DNA of 64,000 nucleotides from Protula sp. h YS-2021. Lineage: Eukaryota > Annelida > Polychaeta > Sabellida > Serpulidae. This document shows positions 24,408 through 34,579 of this stretch, piece by piece; the first letter of the stretch is position 1; the number at the start of each line of letters is the position of its first letter. Both the position numbers and the translations under genes were made by a program. The notes under the pieces are model-generated. The model was not told the origin of the DNA. It saw nothing but the letters and a program-made list of their open reading frames with translations, and ran no database searches. Location: NCBI GenBank assembly GCA_949752745.1, contig OX457031.1, positions 2,705,741 through 2,769,740 on the forward strand, written 5' to 3'.

Positions 24408-26192
24408 AATAATAATAATAATAAATCAGTTGATCGGTTGCACTGAGGTTTAAGTGGTGCTCAAACTGTTCTGTTGCAGAAAAAATTAGAGTCTGAGTTG
24501 GAGACGATTGAGGAGAGACATGCTGAAAAGAAACGCAAGTTTGTGGAGTCCAGCAACGACTTCCATGGCCAGCTGAAGAAGGTTCGATTCCAGGAAAAAA
24601 ATATGTAAAGCCAACCACCCTCCGATCTACCCTACCCAGACCAGCTGATCCACCCTACCCAGACAAGCTGATCCACCTTACCCAGACCAGCTGATCCACC
24701 CTACCCAGGCCGACTGATCCACCTTACCCAGACCAGCTGATCCACGCTACCCAGACCAGCGGATCCACCTTACCCAGACCAGCGGATCCACCCTACCAAG
24801 ACCTGCTGATCCACCCTACCCAGACCAACTGATCCACCTTACCCTGACCAGCTGATCCACCCTACCCAGACCAGCTGATCCACCTTACCCAGACCCGCTG
24901 ATCCACCTTACTCAGACCAGCTGATCCACGCTACCCAGACCAGCGGATCCACCCTACCCAGACCAGCGGATCCACCCTACCAAGACCAGCTAATCCACCC
25001 TACCCAGACCAACTGATCCACCTTACCCTGACCAGCTGATCCACCCTACCCAGACCAACTGATCCACCTTACCCTGACCAGCTAATCAACCTACCCAGAC
25101 CAGCTGATCCACCTTACCCTGACCAGCTGATCCACCCTACCCAGACCAGCTGATCCACCTTACCCAGACCAGCTGATCCACCTTACCCAGACCAGCTGAT
25201 CCACCCTACCCAGGCCGAGTGATCCACCTTACTCAGACCAGCTGATCCACGCTACCCAGACCAACTGATCCACCTTACCCTGACCAGCTGATCCACCCTA
25301 CCCAGACCAGCTGATCCACCTTACCCTGACCAGCTGATCCACCCTACCCAGACCAGCTGATCCACCTTACCCAGACCAGCTGATCCACCCTACCAAGACC
25401 AGCTGATCCACCCTACCAAGACCAGCTGATCCACCCTAGCCAGACCAGCTGATCCACCTTACCCAGACCGGCTGAAAAAGGGTTAGATTCCAGGGATTAA
25501 AAGTAAAGCCCTTCATCCCATCATGACCAGCTGAAACAGTAATTAAAAGTAAAAACTAATAGAAAAATTACTAATAATAAATAAATGAGTGAATGAATAA
25601 ATAACAGACCAAGATAACGCCCACCACAAACTAATGCACTCCAGCTTCCCCCCCCCCCCGCCTCCCTTCCCCACCGCCCACCCACCCCACAAAAATATGT
25701 GTGAGGGCGGTGCGGTCTAGCCTGTCTTGTTTGTATGGCCCTTGGGGCCGACATCGGTTTGTCCGTCGGTCTATGAGAGAGGCCTGAATATGTGCACAAC
25801 ACGCAGAGTTAGCTTAATTTATGGGTTTTGTAGACCGAACTTGTCGTAGGCATTTTGCTTCGATCAACCTGAAACCTATATGGATCGAAAGTTGGTGGGA
25901 CCTAGTTGTGCACCTACTTTTTGGGCCGACGTCGGTCCATCCGTCGGTCCCGTGAGAGACGTCCGAACATAGGCCCATATTCGGGCCATACGTGTTCCAA
26001 CGGACACATTTCTAGTTTTTTTTTCCAGCTTTGCGAGGACAAGCCCGAGATAAGCGAGAGTCAGTTCAGTGAGATGATGGACAAAGCCTATGCAGAGTTG
26101 AAAACGCGCCAAGCAGCACTCGTAGAGAAACAGAAACAGATGGTGAGATAACGGGAGAGTCTCATTTGTTTGAAAACACGACGGCAAATAAA

Positions 26193-26238
<46 letters not shown>

Positions 26239-27660
26239 GTAATAATAATTACATATATATATGTATATATGCAACAGCAAAAACCAAAATATAAGATTGT
26301 CATTAATAATAATAAAAATAATAATAATAAAAATGAAAATAAAGGGCGAAAAAGAATAAAAACAAGAACGGGAAATAGTCTGTTTATTTGGGTCGTTTGG
26401 TGAAGGAGGAAGACAAACAGAGAGCGGAAGAGCAGGCAAGATTGAGAGAAGAGGAGAACAGACGACAGGAGGAGGAGAGACAGAGGAAGGAAGCGGAAAT
26501 GAAGGCACAAGGTGAGTGAGATCGTCCACTTGTCATATTGTGGTGTGCAAAATGTCATCGTCTGATCGTCACATTATGGTGTGTAAAACGTCATTGTCCA
26601 CTCATCATATTGGGGTGTGTAAAACGTCATCGATCCCATCGTCACATTATGGTGTGTAAAACGTCATCGATCCCATCGTCACATTGTGGCGTGTAAAACG
26701 TCCTCGTCCACTCGTCATATTCTGGTATGTAAAAGTGTCATCGCCCAATAGTCGCATTGAGGTGTGTAAAGTGACATCCGCCCAATCATCATATCGTGGT
26801 GTGTAAAATGTCGTCGCTCCCATCATCATATATTTTGACGTCTAAAACGTCATCGTCCAATTGTCACATTGTGGTGTCTAAAATGTCACCGGTCCTTTCA
26901 TTATATTGTTGTGTGTAAAATGTCATCGGCCCTATCCTCACATTGTGGTGTGTAAAATATAATTAATTCATGGCCAAATATGTAAGTGGGTGAAAAAGTA
27001 CATTCGCGGGAAATAGCACCCTCCACGTCACCAGATTGTGGTGTGTAAAACGCTGCCATCCCTAATTCGTTTTGCAAGAAAAAAAATAAAGAGATAAAGA
27101 AAAAAAAAAAAAACACAGCAAAGAAAAAGGAAATAAAATAATTATAAAAATAATCACATAAAAAATTGCTCGTTTTCTAATGTATTCATTCCCATAAATC
27201 TCTAGTTTATTTATTCATTTATTTTTATTATTTTTATTTATTTATTTTATTTTATTTTTTTTTTTGGCTTTACAGAGTTGCAGAGAATGCCTGAGGTTGC
27301 CATGGACACCAGTGAACCGATAGGTATCGATATTTTACCTAGTCCATATTTTCAAGGCTTTTCCATGCTTTACTGATGCTATAATGTTTATAATGTTTTT
27401 TTTTTTTAAATTTAATTTATTTAATAAGCTGATCAGTTGCTGTAAATCGGATGTTTTCATCTCAGTTTGAAACATGGAACCGTACATTATTTACATTCGT
27501 TTTTGTTTATTTTATGTTTATTTTATTTTATTTTTTGGCTATTTTTACAGATCAAAGTGTAGCTTAGAGTTTCTTGAGGTAGAGGGAATGGTTAAGGTTT
27601 TTAGCCCAGCTTACGGTACACGTAAGCTGGGGTATTCCTATCGGTTTGCGGGTGGCGTCC

Positions 27661-27703
<43 letters not shown>

Positions 27704-30700
27704 CGCTGTAAACTTTGTTTCAAAATGCATCTCCTCCTACAATTATGATCCGATGTCATTTATTTTTGGTGTGAGGCATCCCTAAGGGGTCGTGCATACG
27801 GCTTGTGCTTTTCTAGTTGATCGGGTGATTTTTGAATTTTTGGCGAATTTTTAAAGAAAAAAATTAAAAATGTATCTCCTCCTACATTTTTGACCCGATG
27901 TCATTTATTTTTGGTATGAGGCACCCCTAAAGGGTCGTGCATACGGCTTGTGCTTGTTTAGTTGATCGGACAATTTTTGTATTTTGGGGGATTTTTTTAA
28001 GCAAAAAGTTTGAAAAAAATGCATCTACTCCTACATTTTTGACCCGATGTCATTTATTTTTGGCATGAGGCACCCCTAAAGGGTCGTGCATACGGCTTGT
28101 GCTTTTTTAGCTGGTATTTTTGGGGAGTTTTTGAAGCAAAAATTTCGAAAATAATTCAAAATGCATCTACCCATACAATTTTGATTCGATGTCATTTATT
28201 TTTGGTGTGAGTGGATACGGCTTGTGCTTTTTAGTCGATCGGGCAATTTTTGTATTTTTAGGGAGTTTTTGAAGAAAAAAACTTCAAAATGCATTTCCCC
28301 TTAAGTTTTTTTTTTTTTTTTTTTTTTTTTTTGGTTTGAGGCATCCCTAAGGGGTTGAGAATACGATTTGCGCTTTTTAGTCGATCCGACAACTTCTGTA
28401 TTTTTTGGGAATTTTTGAAGAAAAACTTCAAAATGCATTTCCTCCTACAGTTTTTATCCGATTTCATTTATTTTTTTGCTATGAGGCATCCTTAGGTAGG
28501 TCTCGCATACGGCTTGTGCTATTTGACTCGACTTGGGAATTTTTGATTTCGGGGGGAATTTTCGATGAAAATACCTCAAAATGCATTTTCTCCTGCAGTT
28601 TTGATCAAACCTCATTTATTTTGTGGCTGAGGCATGCTTAGGGTGTCGTGAATATGGCCTGTCTTTTTCAGTCGATGAGAGAATTTTTGAAGAAAAAAAT
28701 TCAAAATGCATTTCCTCCTACAGTTTTTATCAGATTTCATTTATTTTCGATATGAGCCGTCTCTAGGGGGTCATGCATACGGCTTGTGCTTTTTGAGGGA
28801 ATTGGAAAACTTTTGAATTTTTTTCGGAATTTTTGAAAAAAAAAATTAAATGAATCTCCTCCTACAGCGCATAAACGCAAGTTAAATGAACTTGCGCAGT
28901 GGTCAGATTTAACAACTGCACATCGACGCAAGTTAAATAGACATTCGCAGTAGTCCAAATTAAGTACTCCGCATCGATGCAAGTTAAATAACATGCGCAT
29001 TGGTCCGAAATGTGAACTGCGCATCGACGGAAGATAAATAAAGATGCGAACTGGTCCAAAATAAGCACCGCGCATCAACGCAGGTTAAATAAACATGCGC
29101 ACTGGTCCGAAAAAAAGAACTACGCTTCGACGTAAGTTGAATAGACATGCGCAGTGGTCTGAACTGCGAACCGCGCATCAACGCAGCCTAAAGAAACATG
29201 CGCACTGGTCCGAAATGCGAACCGCACATCGAGGAAAATTAAATAAACATGCGCAGTGGTCCGAAATGCGAACCGCGCATCAACGCAAGTTAAATAAATA
29301 TGCGCACTGGTCTGAAATGCGAACCGCGCATCGACGGAAGTTAAATAAACATGCGATCCGGTCCAAAATAAGCACCGCACATCAACGCAAGTTAAACAAA
29401 CATGCGCACTTGCCCGAAAAAAAAAAGAACCACGCATCGACGCAAGTTGAATAGACATGCGCAGTGGTCTGAAATGAGAACCGCGCATCAACGCAAGTTA
29501 AATAAACATGCGCAGTGGTCCGAAGAAAGAACTATGGATCGACGCAAGTTGAATAGACATAAGAGTCGGGCATCGACGGGACTTAAATAAACATTCGTTC
29601 TGGTCCGAAACGCAAATGGCGCGTCAACGCAAGTTAAATGAACCTGCTCACTTGTCCCAAAATGCGAATTGCGCATCAACGCAACCTAAAGAAACAGGTA
29701 TACTGGTCCGAAATGCGAACCGGATATCAACACAAATCAAATAAACATGCACACTGGTCCGAATTGCGAACCGCACATAAGCGTAAGTTAAATAAACATT
29801 TGCACCGGTCCAAAATAAGTACCGATCATCAACACAAGTTAAATAAATATGTGCAATGGTCCAAAATGCGAACCACGCATCAACACAAGTTAAAAAAAAA
29901 ACATGTGCGCTGGTCAGAAATGCGAACCGCACAGCAACACAAGCTAAATAAGCAAGCACACTGGACCAAAATAAGCACCTTGCATCAACGCAAGTTAAAT
30001 AAACATGTGCACTATTTCGAAATGCGAACTGCCCATTAACGCAACTTAAATAACATGCGCACTATTCAAAATAAGAACTGCGCATCAACGCAACTTAAAT
30101 AAACATGCGCACTGGTCCAGAATAAGAACCGCGCATCAACTCAAGTTAAAGAAATATGCGCATTGGCCTGAAATAAGAACCGCGCGTCGACGCACGTTAA
30201 ATAAACATACGCAGTGGTTCGAAATGCGAACCACGCGCCAACGTAAGTTAAATAAACATTTGCACTGGTCTAAAATAAGCACCTCGCATCAACGCAAGTT
30301 AAATAAACATGCGTACTTCTCCGAAATTCGAACCGCGCATCAACGCAAGTTAAATAAACATGCGCAGTGGTCCGAAGAAAGAACTATGAATCGACGCAAG
30401 TTGAATAGACATAAGAGTCGGGCATCGACGGGACTTAAAATAAACATGCGTTCTGGTCCGAAACGCAAATGGCGCGTCAACGCAAGTTAAATGAACCTGC
30501 TCACTTGTCCCAAAATGCGAACTGCGCATCAACGCAACCTAAAGAAACAGGTATACTGGTCCGAAATGCGAACCGGATATCAACACAAATCAAATAAACA
30601 TGCACACTGGTCCGAATTGCGAACCGCACATAAGCGTAAGTTAAATAAACATTTGCACCGGTCCAAAATAAGTACCGATCATCAACACAAGTTAAATAAA

Positions 30701-33700
30701 TATGTGCAATGGTCCAAAATGCGAACCACGCATCAACACAAGTTAAAAAAAAAAACATGTGCGCTGGTCCGAAATGCGAACCGCACAGCAACACAAGCTA
30801 AATAAGCAAGCACACTGGACCAAAATGAGCACCTTGCATCAACGCAAGTTAAATAAACATGTGCACTATTTCGAAATGCGAACTGCCCATTAACGCAACT
30901 TAAATAACATGCGCACTATTCAAAATAAGAACTGCGCATCAACGCAACTTAAATAAACATGCGCACTGGTCCAGAATAAGAACCGCGCATCAACTCAAGT
31001 TAAAGAAATATGCGCATTGGCCTGAATTAAGAACCGCGCATCGACGCACGTTAAATAAACATACGCAGTGGTTTGAAATGCGAACCACGCGCCAACGTAA
31101 GTTAAATAAACATTTGCACTGGTCTAAAATAAGCACCGCGCATCAACGCAAGTTAAATAAACATGCGCAGTGGTTCGAAATGCGAACTACGCTCCAACGC
31201 AAGTTAAATAAACATTTGCAGTGGTCCAAAATAAGCACTGCGCATCAACGCAAGTTAAATAAACATGCGCACTGGTCCGAAATTCGAACCGCGCATTAAC
31301 GCAAGTTAAATAAACATGCGTAATGATCCGAAGTTCGAACTGCTCACCAACGCAAGTTAAATAAACATAGGCACACGTCCAAAGTAAGCACCGTGCATCA
31401 ACGCAAGTTAAATAAACATGCAAACTGGTCCGAAATGCGAACCGCGCATCAAGGCAACCTATGGAAACTTGTACACTTGTCCGAAATAAGTACCGCTCAT
31501 CAACGCAAGTACAATAAACATGCGTATTGGTCTGGAATAAGAATCGCGCATCGACGCAAGGTAAATAAACATGCGCACTGATCCGAAATAAGAACCGCAC
31601 ATCAACACAAGGTAAATAAACATGCGCATTGATCCGAAATAAGAACCGCACATCAACACAAGGTAAATAAACGTGCGCACTGATCCGAAATAAGAACCGC
31701 ACATTCACAAAAGGTAAAAAAAAAAACATGGGCGCTCGTCAGAAATGCGAACCGCACATCAACGCAAGTTAAATAAATATGTGCACTGTTCCAAAATGGG
31801 AGCCGCGCATCTACGCAAAATTAAACAAAGATGCGCACTTGTCTGAATAAGAACCGCGCATTCAGGCAAGTTACATAAATATGCGCACTGGTCCGAAATG
31901 CGAGTGTTGTTTGAAGGTATCCATGGCAGACTATGCAGTCTACCAGAGACACAAAAAATCTGTTTCCCATTTTTCTGGGAAAGAAATCTTTGTATGCATT
32001 TATCGGTCTATGTTCTGGTCCGGTGCTAAGTTAATTATTGGGCTAGCTCTTTGCCGTCTCATCTTTTGAAGCCCAATTTTTCAGGAAAATTCCCTTACTC
32101 ATGCACGCTGGAATTGGGTCTTATTGCTTTTCGTAAGCTGGGACTTTGTCCTTGGACAAACTTGTTTTTTTATTTCGGTTGTTGAACGGTTCTAAAGAAC
32201 ACCTGTGCTCTTTTTTTTTTTTTTTTTAACTGAATCCAATTATGGTGTTGTAATTGATTTTCTTCTGTGCCAAATACGGTACATTTTACACACCACAATT
32301 TGCATTGTGTTATGTCGGGACATTTATCTTGTCTGCGCTGCGCGATGCGAATATGACTTAGAGAGGGGTGGGAGAGTGGTGGTGGTGGGAGGGGGGGGGG
32401 GCTGCGGGAGTTGTAATTGATGTTCATTTCACTATTGCGATTCATAAAAGTTGCGCTGGGCGCAAGTTCCCACTAAAAAATTTAGTTTGCACACGGTTGG
32501 TTTCTGGTTTTTTGCACACGCAACTGAAGTTTGCACACGGCCGTCCCGTGGCGCCCGTTCCTTTTTGCACACGACCCCACACTGTTCACATTTTACACGC
32601 AGTTGAAAGTGCGGTATTACACTAATATTTGCAATTAAATTTGAGGTGATTGACTTAGTGTTCTTTGGGGAGGGGTTCCAACACCCACCCACGCCCTCAC
32701 TCAAAAAAAAAAAAAAAAAAAAAAAAAACGCTGATATTTCAAAATCATTCAGTTGAACCTGACGAGACAGAAAGTTTAATTTTTAGGATTGGAATAACGA
32801 TTTTTCATTAATAAAATAATAAATAGTGTAGTAGTAGTAGTGGCAGTAGTAGTAGTGGTAGTAGTCGTATTAGTCGTAGTAGTGGTGATGATAATGTAAT
32901 GCAATCACAAGCCCAAATACACGCAAAATAATTAATAGTGTAGTAGTTAAAGTGGTAGTAGTAGTAATAGTAGTGGTGCTGGCAGGAGTGGTAGTAGTGA
33001 TATCACTACTACTTCTACTACTGCTACTAAAAACAACAATATTACTACTACTACTACTACTACTAATAATTATAATAATAAAAGTAATAATAATAATAAT
33101 AATAATAGTAACAATAATAATAATAATAATTATTATAATAATAATAATGATATATTTTCCCAGTGCAATCAGTACCCCCTCCGAATCTGAGTACAATGGC
33201 AGCAGCTGAAAACAAAATGGACGACGCCGTCATAGATACAGCAGCGGTGACACAGAAACCCGTTTCTACGCCGGCGGATCCAGAGCAAGAGAACAGCAAC
33301 GACTCGAACAAGACAATCGACCTCGACGCGGACGAAAAAGACGCGGAGTTGGTGGAAAAGGGCGCGGAGTTGGTGTCGCGCGAGGAGGACGCGGGGCAGG
33401 TTGAAGCCGCGCCCGCGCCGGAAGGCAGTGGGCCAGAGAGCGGGGAGGGGCCACAGATAAGTGGGGCGGGAACGAAGGAGGAGCCAATGCACCAGACGAT
33501 TGGGCAAGAGGCAAGGGGGGCGGAGCTAACTGATCAGATGGAGGGGCCGAATGAGAAGGGGGCGGAGTTAACTGGGAACGAGGCTGTAGCAAGCCAGCCA
33601 CATCCGGATACGCAAGTGAGGCCTGGAGTTTATGGCGAAGGGGTGGGATCTATGCCCCGAGAAGCCGATTCTCAATCAGTCGGATCGGCGTTCGAACCTC

Positions 33701-33822
33701 AGTTTAATAACATTTCTCAATCCGCTGTAGAAAGTGCAAGTAATCCAGTTTCATTTCCTGAAGCAGGTGCAGGATCCCAAAACGAAAGTGAAACTGTGGG
33801 TGGAGAAAATACTCCAAACTAA
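17533..33822 (+). CDS. SMARCE1: SMARCE1/BAF57, HMG-box subunit of SWI/SNF (BAF) complex, ten coding exons
   Basis: Exons: 17533-17709, 18604-18807, 22092-22253, 23403-23451, 23858-24030, 24480-24581, 26029-26142, 26406-26511, 27276-27323, 33164-33822; phases 0,0,0,1,0,0,0,1,1; 597 codons. Order: short proline-rich N terminus, HMG box (about residues 70-140; [33 protein letters not shown]), YHNSPAY segment, SIQPAEDPD and DDGF, the conserved [16 protein letters not shown] region, a coiled coil ([16 protein letters not shown] onwards), and a long acidic tail with GAEL repeats. This is the BAF57 layout; vertebrate BAF57 is about 410 residues, the excess here being mostly tail. The protein binds DNA non-specifically and helps build the nuclear BAF remodelling complex. 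AATAAA at 33837. Donor of exon 6 (AAG|GTTCGA) is weak but fixed by homology. The upstream start could lie in an unseen exon. Confidence 0.93.
17756..18215. repeat. Two diverged ~200-bp repeats with poly-C blocks in intron 1
   Basis: TTTACTACATATCT...CCTTAG.GTCCA occurs at 17,760 and again at 17,966, followed each time by TA-rich and poly-C tracts and a TCTGATAACAC segment. Part of SMARCE1 intron 1. Confidence 0.7.
18306..18367. repeat. Hairpin plus GTCCGTC module
   Basis: GGCCCCAA...TTGGGGCC (18306-18330) forms an 8-bp stem and is followed by TATAG and a run of TCCGTC/TCTGTC. The same architecture with a different stem recurs at 27,605, 37,381 and 52,161, suggesting one repeat superfamily. 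Confidence 0.6.
18604..18807 (+). CDS. SMARCE1: SMARCE1 exon 2 (most of the HMG box)
   Basis: 68 codons between TTGCCCAG| and |GTGAGG. Encodes [12 protein letters not shown] and then HMG helices 1, 2 and much of 3, ending DDYEAEK. Higher GC than the surrounding intron. This is the most diagnostic exon for BAF57. Confidence 0.95.
18999..20250. mobile_element. Non-autonomous DNA transposon with CGGCC-rich inverted ends
   Basis: Left end TTTGGACAACTCGGCCCA (18999 onward) and the right end, inverted, match. Within about 130 bp of each end the motif GACGACTCGGCCCA or GACAACTCGGCCCA recurs several times in inverted orientation, as subterminal repeats. The 1.0-kb interior has no gene. I could not identify a clear target-site duplication, so the superfamily is unassigned. 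It lies in SMARCE1 intron 2. Confidence 0.65.
20440..22091 (+). repeat. 96-bp tandem array of SMARCE1 exon-3 starts (17 pseudo-exons)
   Basis: Copies of the exon-3 start begin at 20493, 20588, 20684, 20780, 20876, 20964, 21060, 21156, 21256, 21352, 21436, 21532, 21624, 21720, 21816, 21904 and 21996, before the real exon at 22092. Spacing is 96 bp with variants of 84, 88, 92 and 100, i.e. 4-bp steps from a GATT/TTGA tract. Each unit holds TTGATTGACAG| (acceptor), 51 exon-like bases, and in most units CCAG|GTAGCC, a donor created at the repeat join. 51 bases is 17 codons, so inclusion would keep the frame. Confidence 0.92.
22092..22253 (+). CDS. SMARCE1: SMARCE1 exon 3 (end of HMG helix 3 and linker)
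   Basis: 54 codons from TTGACAG|ATTCAG to CAG|GTTCTT, starting [16 protein letters not shown] and ending in a charged EK-rich helix. Its first 51 bases are the unit amplified in the array just upstream; from base 52 the true exon continues GCCTACGTACAG instead of the GTAGCC of the repeats. Confidence 0.93.
22254..22985. other. SMARCE1 intron 3, unique part
   Basis: No gene seen. Contains a poly-C/poly-A run at about 22,878-22,912. Confidence 0.6.
22990..23390. repeat. ~57-bp tandem repeat ending at an exon
   Basis: About seven copies of a unit with TTGTCTAATCTCGTCC and GAATGTTGACCTRAGGGCTT. The last partial copy stops about 25 bp before the acceptor of SMARCE1 exon 4. Confidence 0.9.
23403..23451 (+). 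CDS. SMARCE1: SMARCE1 exon 4
   Basis: 49 bases, TTGGCAG| to |GTGAGT, phase 0 in and 1 out. Encodes [16 protein letters not shown], the conserved SIQPAEDPD segment of BAF57. Confidence 0.93.
23858..24030 (+). CDS. SMARCE1: SMARCE1 exon 5
   Basis: 173 bases, TTTTTAG| to CAG|GTCAGT. Encodes [18 protein letters not shown] and [19 protein letters not shown], the best conserved block after the HMG box, leading into the coiled coil. Confidence 0.95.
24039..24425. repeat. Trinucleotide tracts (TTC)n and (TAC)n in intron 6 start
   Basis: (TTC)n with AAATTC interruptions at about 24,039-24,200, then (CTA/TAC)n at about 24,240-24,415 and a short (AAT)n. Apparent long frames in these tracts are artefacts. 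Confidence 0.92.
24480..24581 (+). CDS. SMARCE1: SMARCE1 exon 6 (coiled coil)
   Basis: 34 codons, TGTTGCAG| to AAG|GTTCGA. Encodes [18 protein letters not shown] and on to FHGQLKK. The donor is weak; a better GTAAAG 23 bp downstream would break the frame with exon 7, and the protein match across LKK|LCE supports the junction used. Confidence 0.88.
24620..25490. repeat. 23-bp minisatellite adjoining the exon-6 donor
   Basis: About 36 copies of a unit like CAGACCAGCTGATCCACCYTAC. Just past the array, CTGAAAAAGGGTTAGATTCC (about 25,471) is a decayed copy of the exon-6 end and donor (CTGAAGAAGGTTCGATTCC at 24,573), so the array is bracketed by copies of a splice junction and GGCCAGCTGA in the exon resembles the repeat core. 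Confidence 0.9.
25725..25990. repeat. Two copies of a CCGAC..CGG / TCCGTCGGTC module
   Basis: GGGGCCGACATCGGTTTGTC (25,744) and GGGCCGACGTCGGTCC (25,922) each precede CCGTCGGTCY and a GAGAGRCSTSCGAA segment about 180 bp apart. Possibly a solo or tandem repeat of an unclassified family; lies in SMARCE1 intron 6. Confidence 0.55.
26029..26142 (+). CDS. SMARCE1: SMARCE1 exon 7
   Basis: 38 codons, TTTCCAG| to ATG|GTGAGA. Begins LCEDKPEI, aligned with the LCxLK segment of BAF57, and continues with a charged helix ending EKQKQM. Confidence 0.9.
26190..26240. repeat. (AAT)n microsatellite
   Basis: About 16 AAT units in SMARCE1 intron 7, followed by TA-rich and further AAT-rich DNA to about 26,340. 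Confidence 0.9.
26406..26511 (+). CDS. SMARCE1: SMARCE1 exon 8 (charged helix)
   Basis: 106 bases ending CAAG|GTGAGT. Encodes a Glu/Arg/Gln-rich helix ([17 protein letters not shown]). The acceptor GGTGAAG| has a poor pyrimidine tract, so the exact 5' edge is less certain than the reading frame. Confidence 0.82.
26525..27060. repeat. ~37-bp tandem repeat after exon 8
   Basis: About twelve diverged copies of a unit like CACATTGTGGTGTGTAAAAC plus GTCATCGTCC. It starts within 20 bp of the exon-8 donor. Confidence 0.88.
27276..27323 (+). CDS. SMARCE1: SMARCE1 exon 9
   Basis: 48 bases, TTTACAG| to ATAG|GTATCG, phase 1 in and out. Encodes [15 protein letters not shown], like the PMETEE-type segment in BAF57. 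Small, so confidence rests on phase and position. Confidence 0.75.
   Translation, partial: SCRECLRLPWTPVNR
27605..27712. repeat. Hairpin plus GTCCGTTAGTTAG module
   Basis: CCCAGCTTACG/CGTAAGCTGGG (27605-27631) is an 11-bp stem, followed by GTATTCC...GGCGTCCG and (TTAG)n. AAGCTGGG recurs at 32,137, beyond the satellite array, so the module may be one end of a larger repeat holding the array. Confidence 0.6.
27700..28860. repeat. ~120-bp tandem repeat in SMARCE1 intron 9
   Basis: About nine diverged copies with [40 protein letters not shown] and GTCGTGCATACGGCTTGTGC. It ends where the 57-bp satellite begins, the shared CCTCCTACAG marking the junction. Confidence 0.88.
28862..31905. repeat. 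57-bp satellite array with an ~853-bp higher-order repeat
   Basis: Some 53 units of about 57 bp with the core GCAAGTTAAATAAACATGCG and CACTGGTCCGAAATGCGAAC. A block of about 15 units from roughly 29,520 to 30,280 is repeated almost exactly at 30,374 to about 31,130 (for example GAAGAAAGAACTATG at 29,522 and 30,374). Most units contain AATAAA in the SMARCE1 sense direction. Frames in this array are artefacts. Confidence 0.93.
31906..33163. other. End of SMARCE1 intron 9
   Basis: Contains several TTTGCACACG repeats near 32,485-32,575, a poly-A run near 32,704-32,728, and (TAG/TAC/AAT)n tracts from about 32,828 to 33,152 that run up to the last acceptor. No gene. Confidence 0.7.
33164..33822 (+). 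CDS. SMARCE1: SMARCE1 exon 10 (acidic C-terminal tail)
   Basis: 218 codons plus stop from TTCCCAG|TGCAA. Acidic and low complexity, with repeated KGAELV/GAELT motifs around residues 440-510 of the protein. No folded domain is evident. Clean frame across a much higher GC stretch supports coding use. Confidence 0.88.
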
Positions 33823-33836
33823 ACTATTAAAGGGTT

Positions 33837-33842
33837 AATAAA
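33837..33842 (+). terminator. Polyadenylation signal of SMARCE1
   Basis: AATAAA 15 bp after the stop codon, followed by an A-rich stretch. Confidence 0.75.
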
Positions 33843-33849
33843 AAAAAAG

Positions 33850-34523
33850 GATTGAAAGAAATAGAAGCGTTGTGTTCACATAAATAGTTCTTTGTTTTGA
33901 AATATGTTTTTAGATTTTTATGAAACCATATTCAAAAAGAGCGTTTAATTAGAAGTCAATTTTGCAGATGAGCTTAAAATTAAGATGCTAAAATAGTCAA
34001 GAATCTCGTTGTCTGTGACCAAATGTAGGTGTTTGGATTTTGTTTTATTTATTTATTTTTTTTGGAATATTTTTTTTTTTGGCGGGGGGGGGGGGAGGGG
34101 GGGTTGGGGTTGAGGGTGCAGAAAATCGGGAAATGACATTGGCTGGTAAGAGTTTCTGGTTTGAAATGTCTTGATATCAAACACTATCCGAATTTGGAAT
34201 GTGGGGGATACGGGGGAGTGGGCGGGAGGGGACGGGAGGGGGAGGGGCCAGGTGAACATTTTATTCCATCTTGTTAAATGTTGTTTGCCGTGCTTTGGCT
34301 TTAGTTGTCCTGGGGTAATCACTGGTACTATTTTCGGTAAGAAAATGCTCCAATTGCTGTGAAGATCAATTTCAAATTGCATTTCAAAAATAAAAAAAAG
34401 GAATATATATAAGTCATGACTGACTCCCTCTATGGCGTCATGACCATCTTTGAGGTCTCCTTGAGTTGTTTCCCCCCCCCCTCTCTCTCTCTCTCTCTCT
34501 CCTCTCTCTCCTCTCTCGCTCTG

Positions 34524-34579
<56 letters not shown>

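Noticed and set aside
28737..31729. Many frames with [14 protein letters not shown] or [12 protein letters not shown]
   Set aside because: Translations of the 57-bp satellite on either strand; no start context, no conserved domain.
28862..31905. CRISPR-like array
   Set aside because: Units are contiguous without unique spacers and the genome is eukaryotic.
33169..33601. Minus-strand Pro/Ala-rich frames
   Set aside because: Shadows of the GC-rich last exon of SMARCE1.
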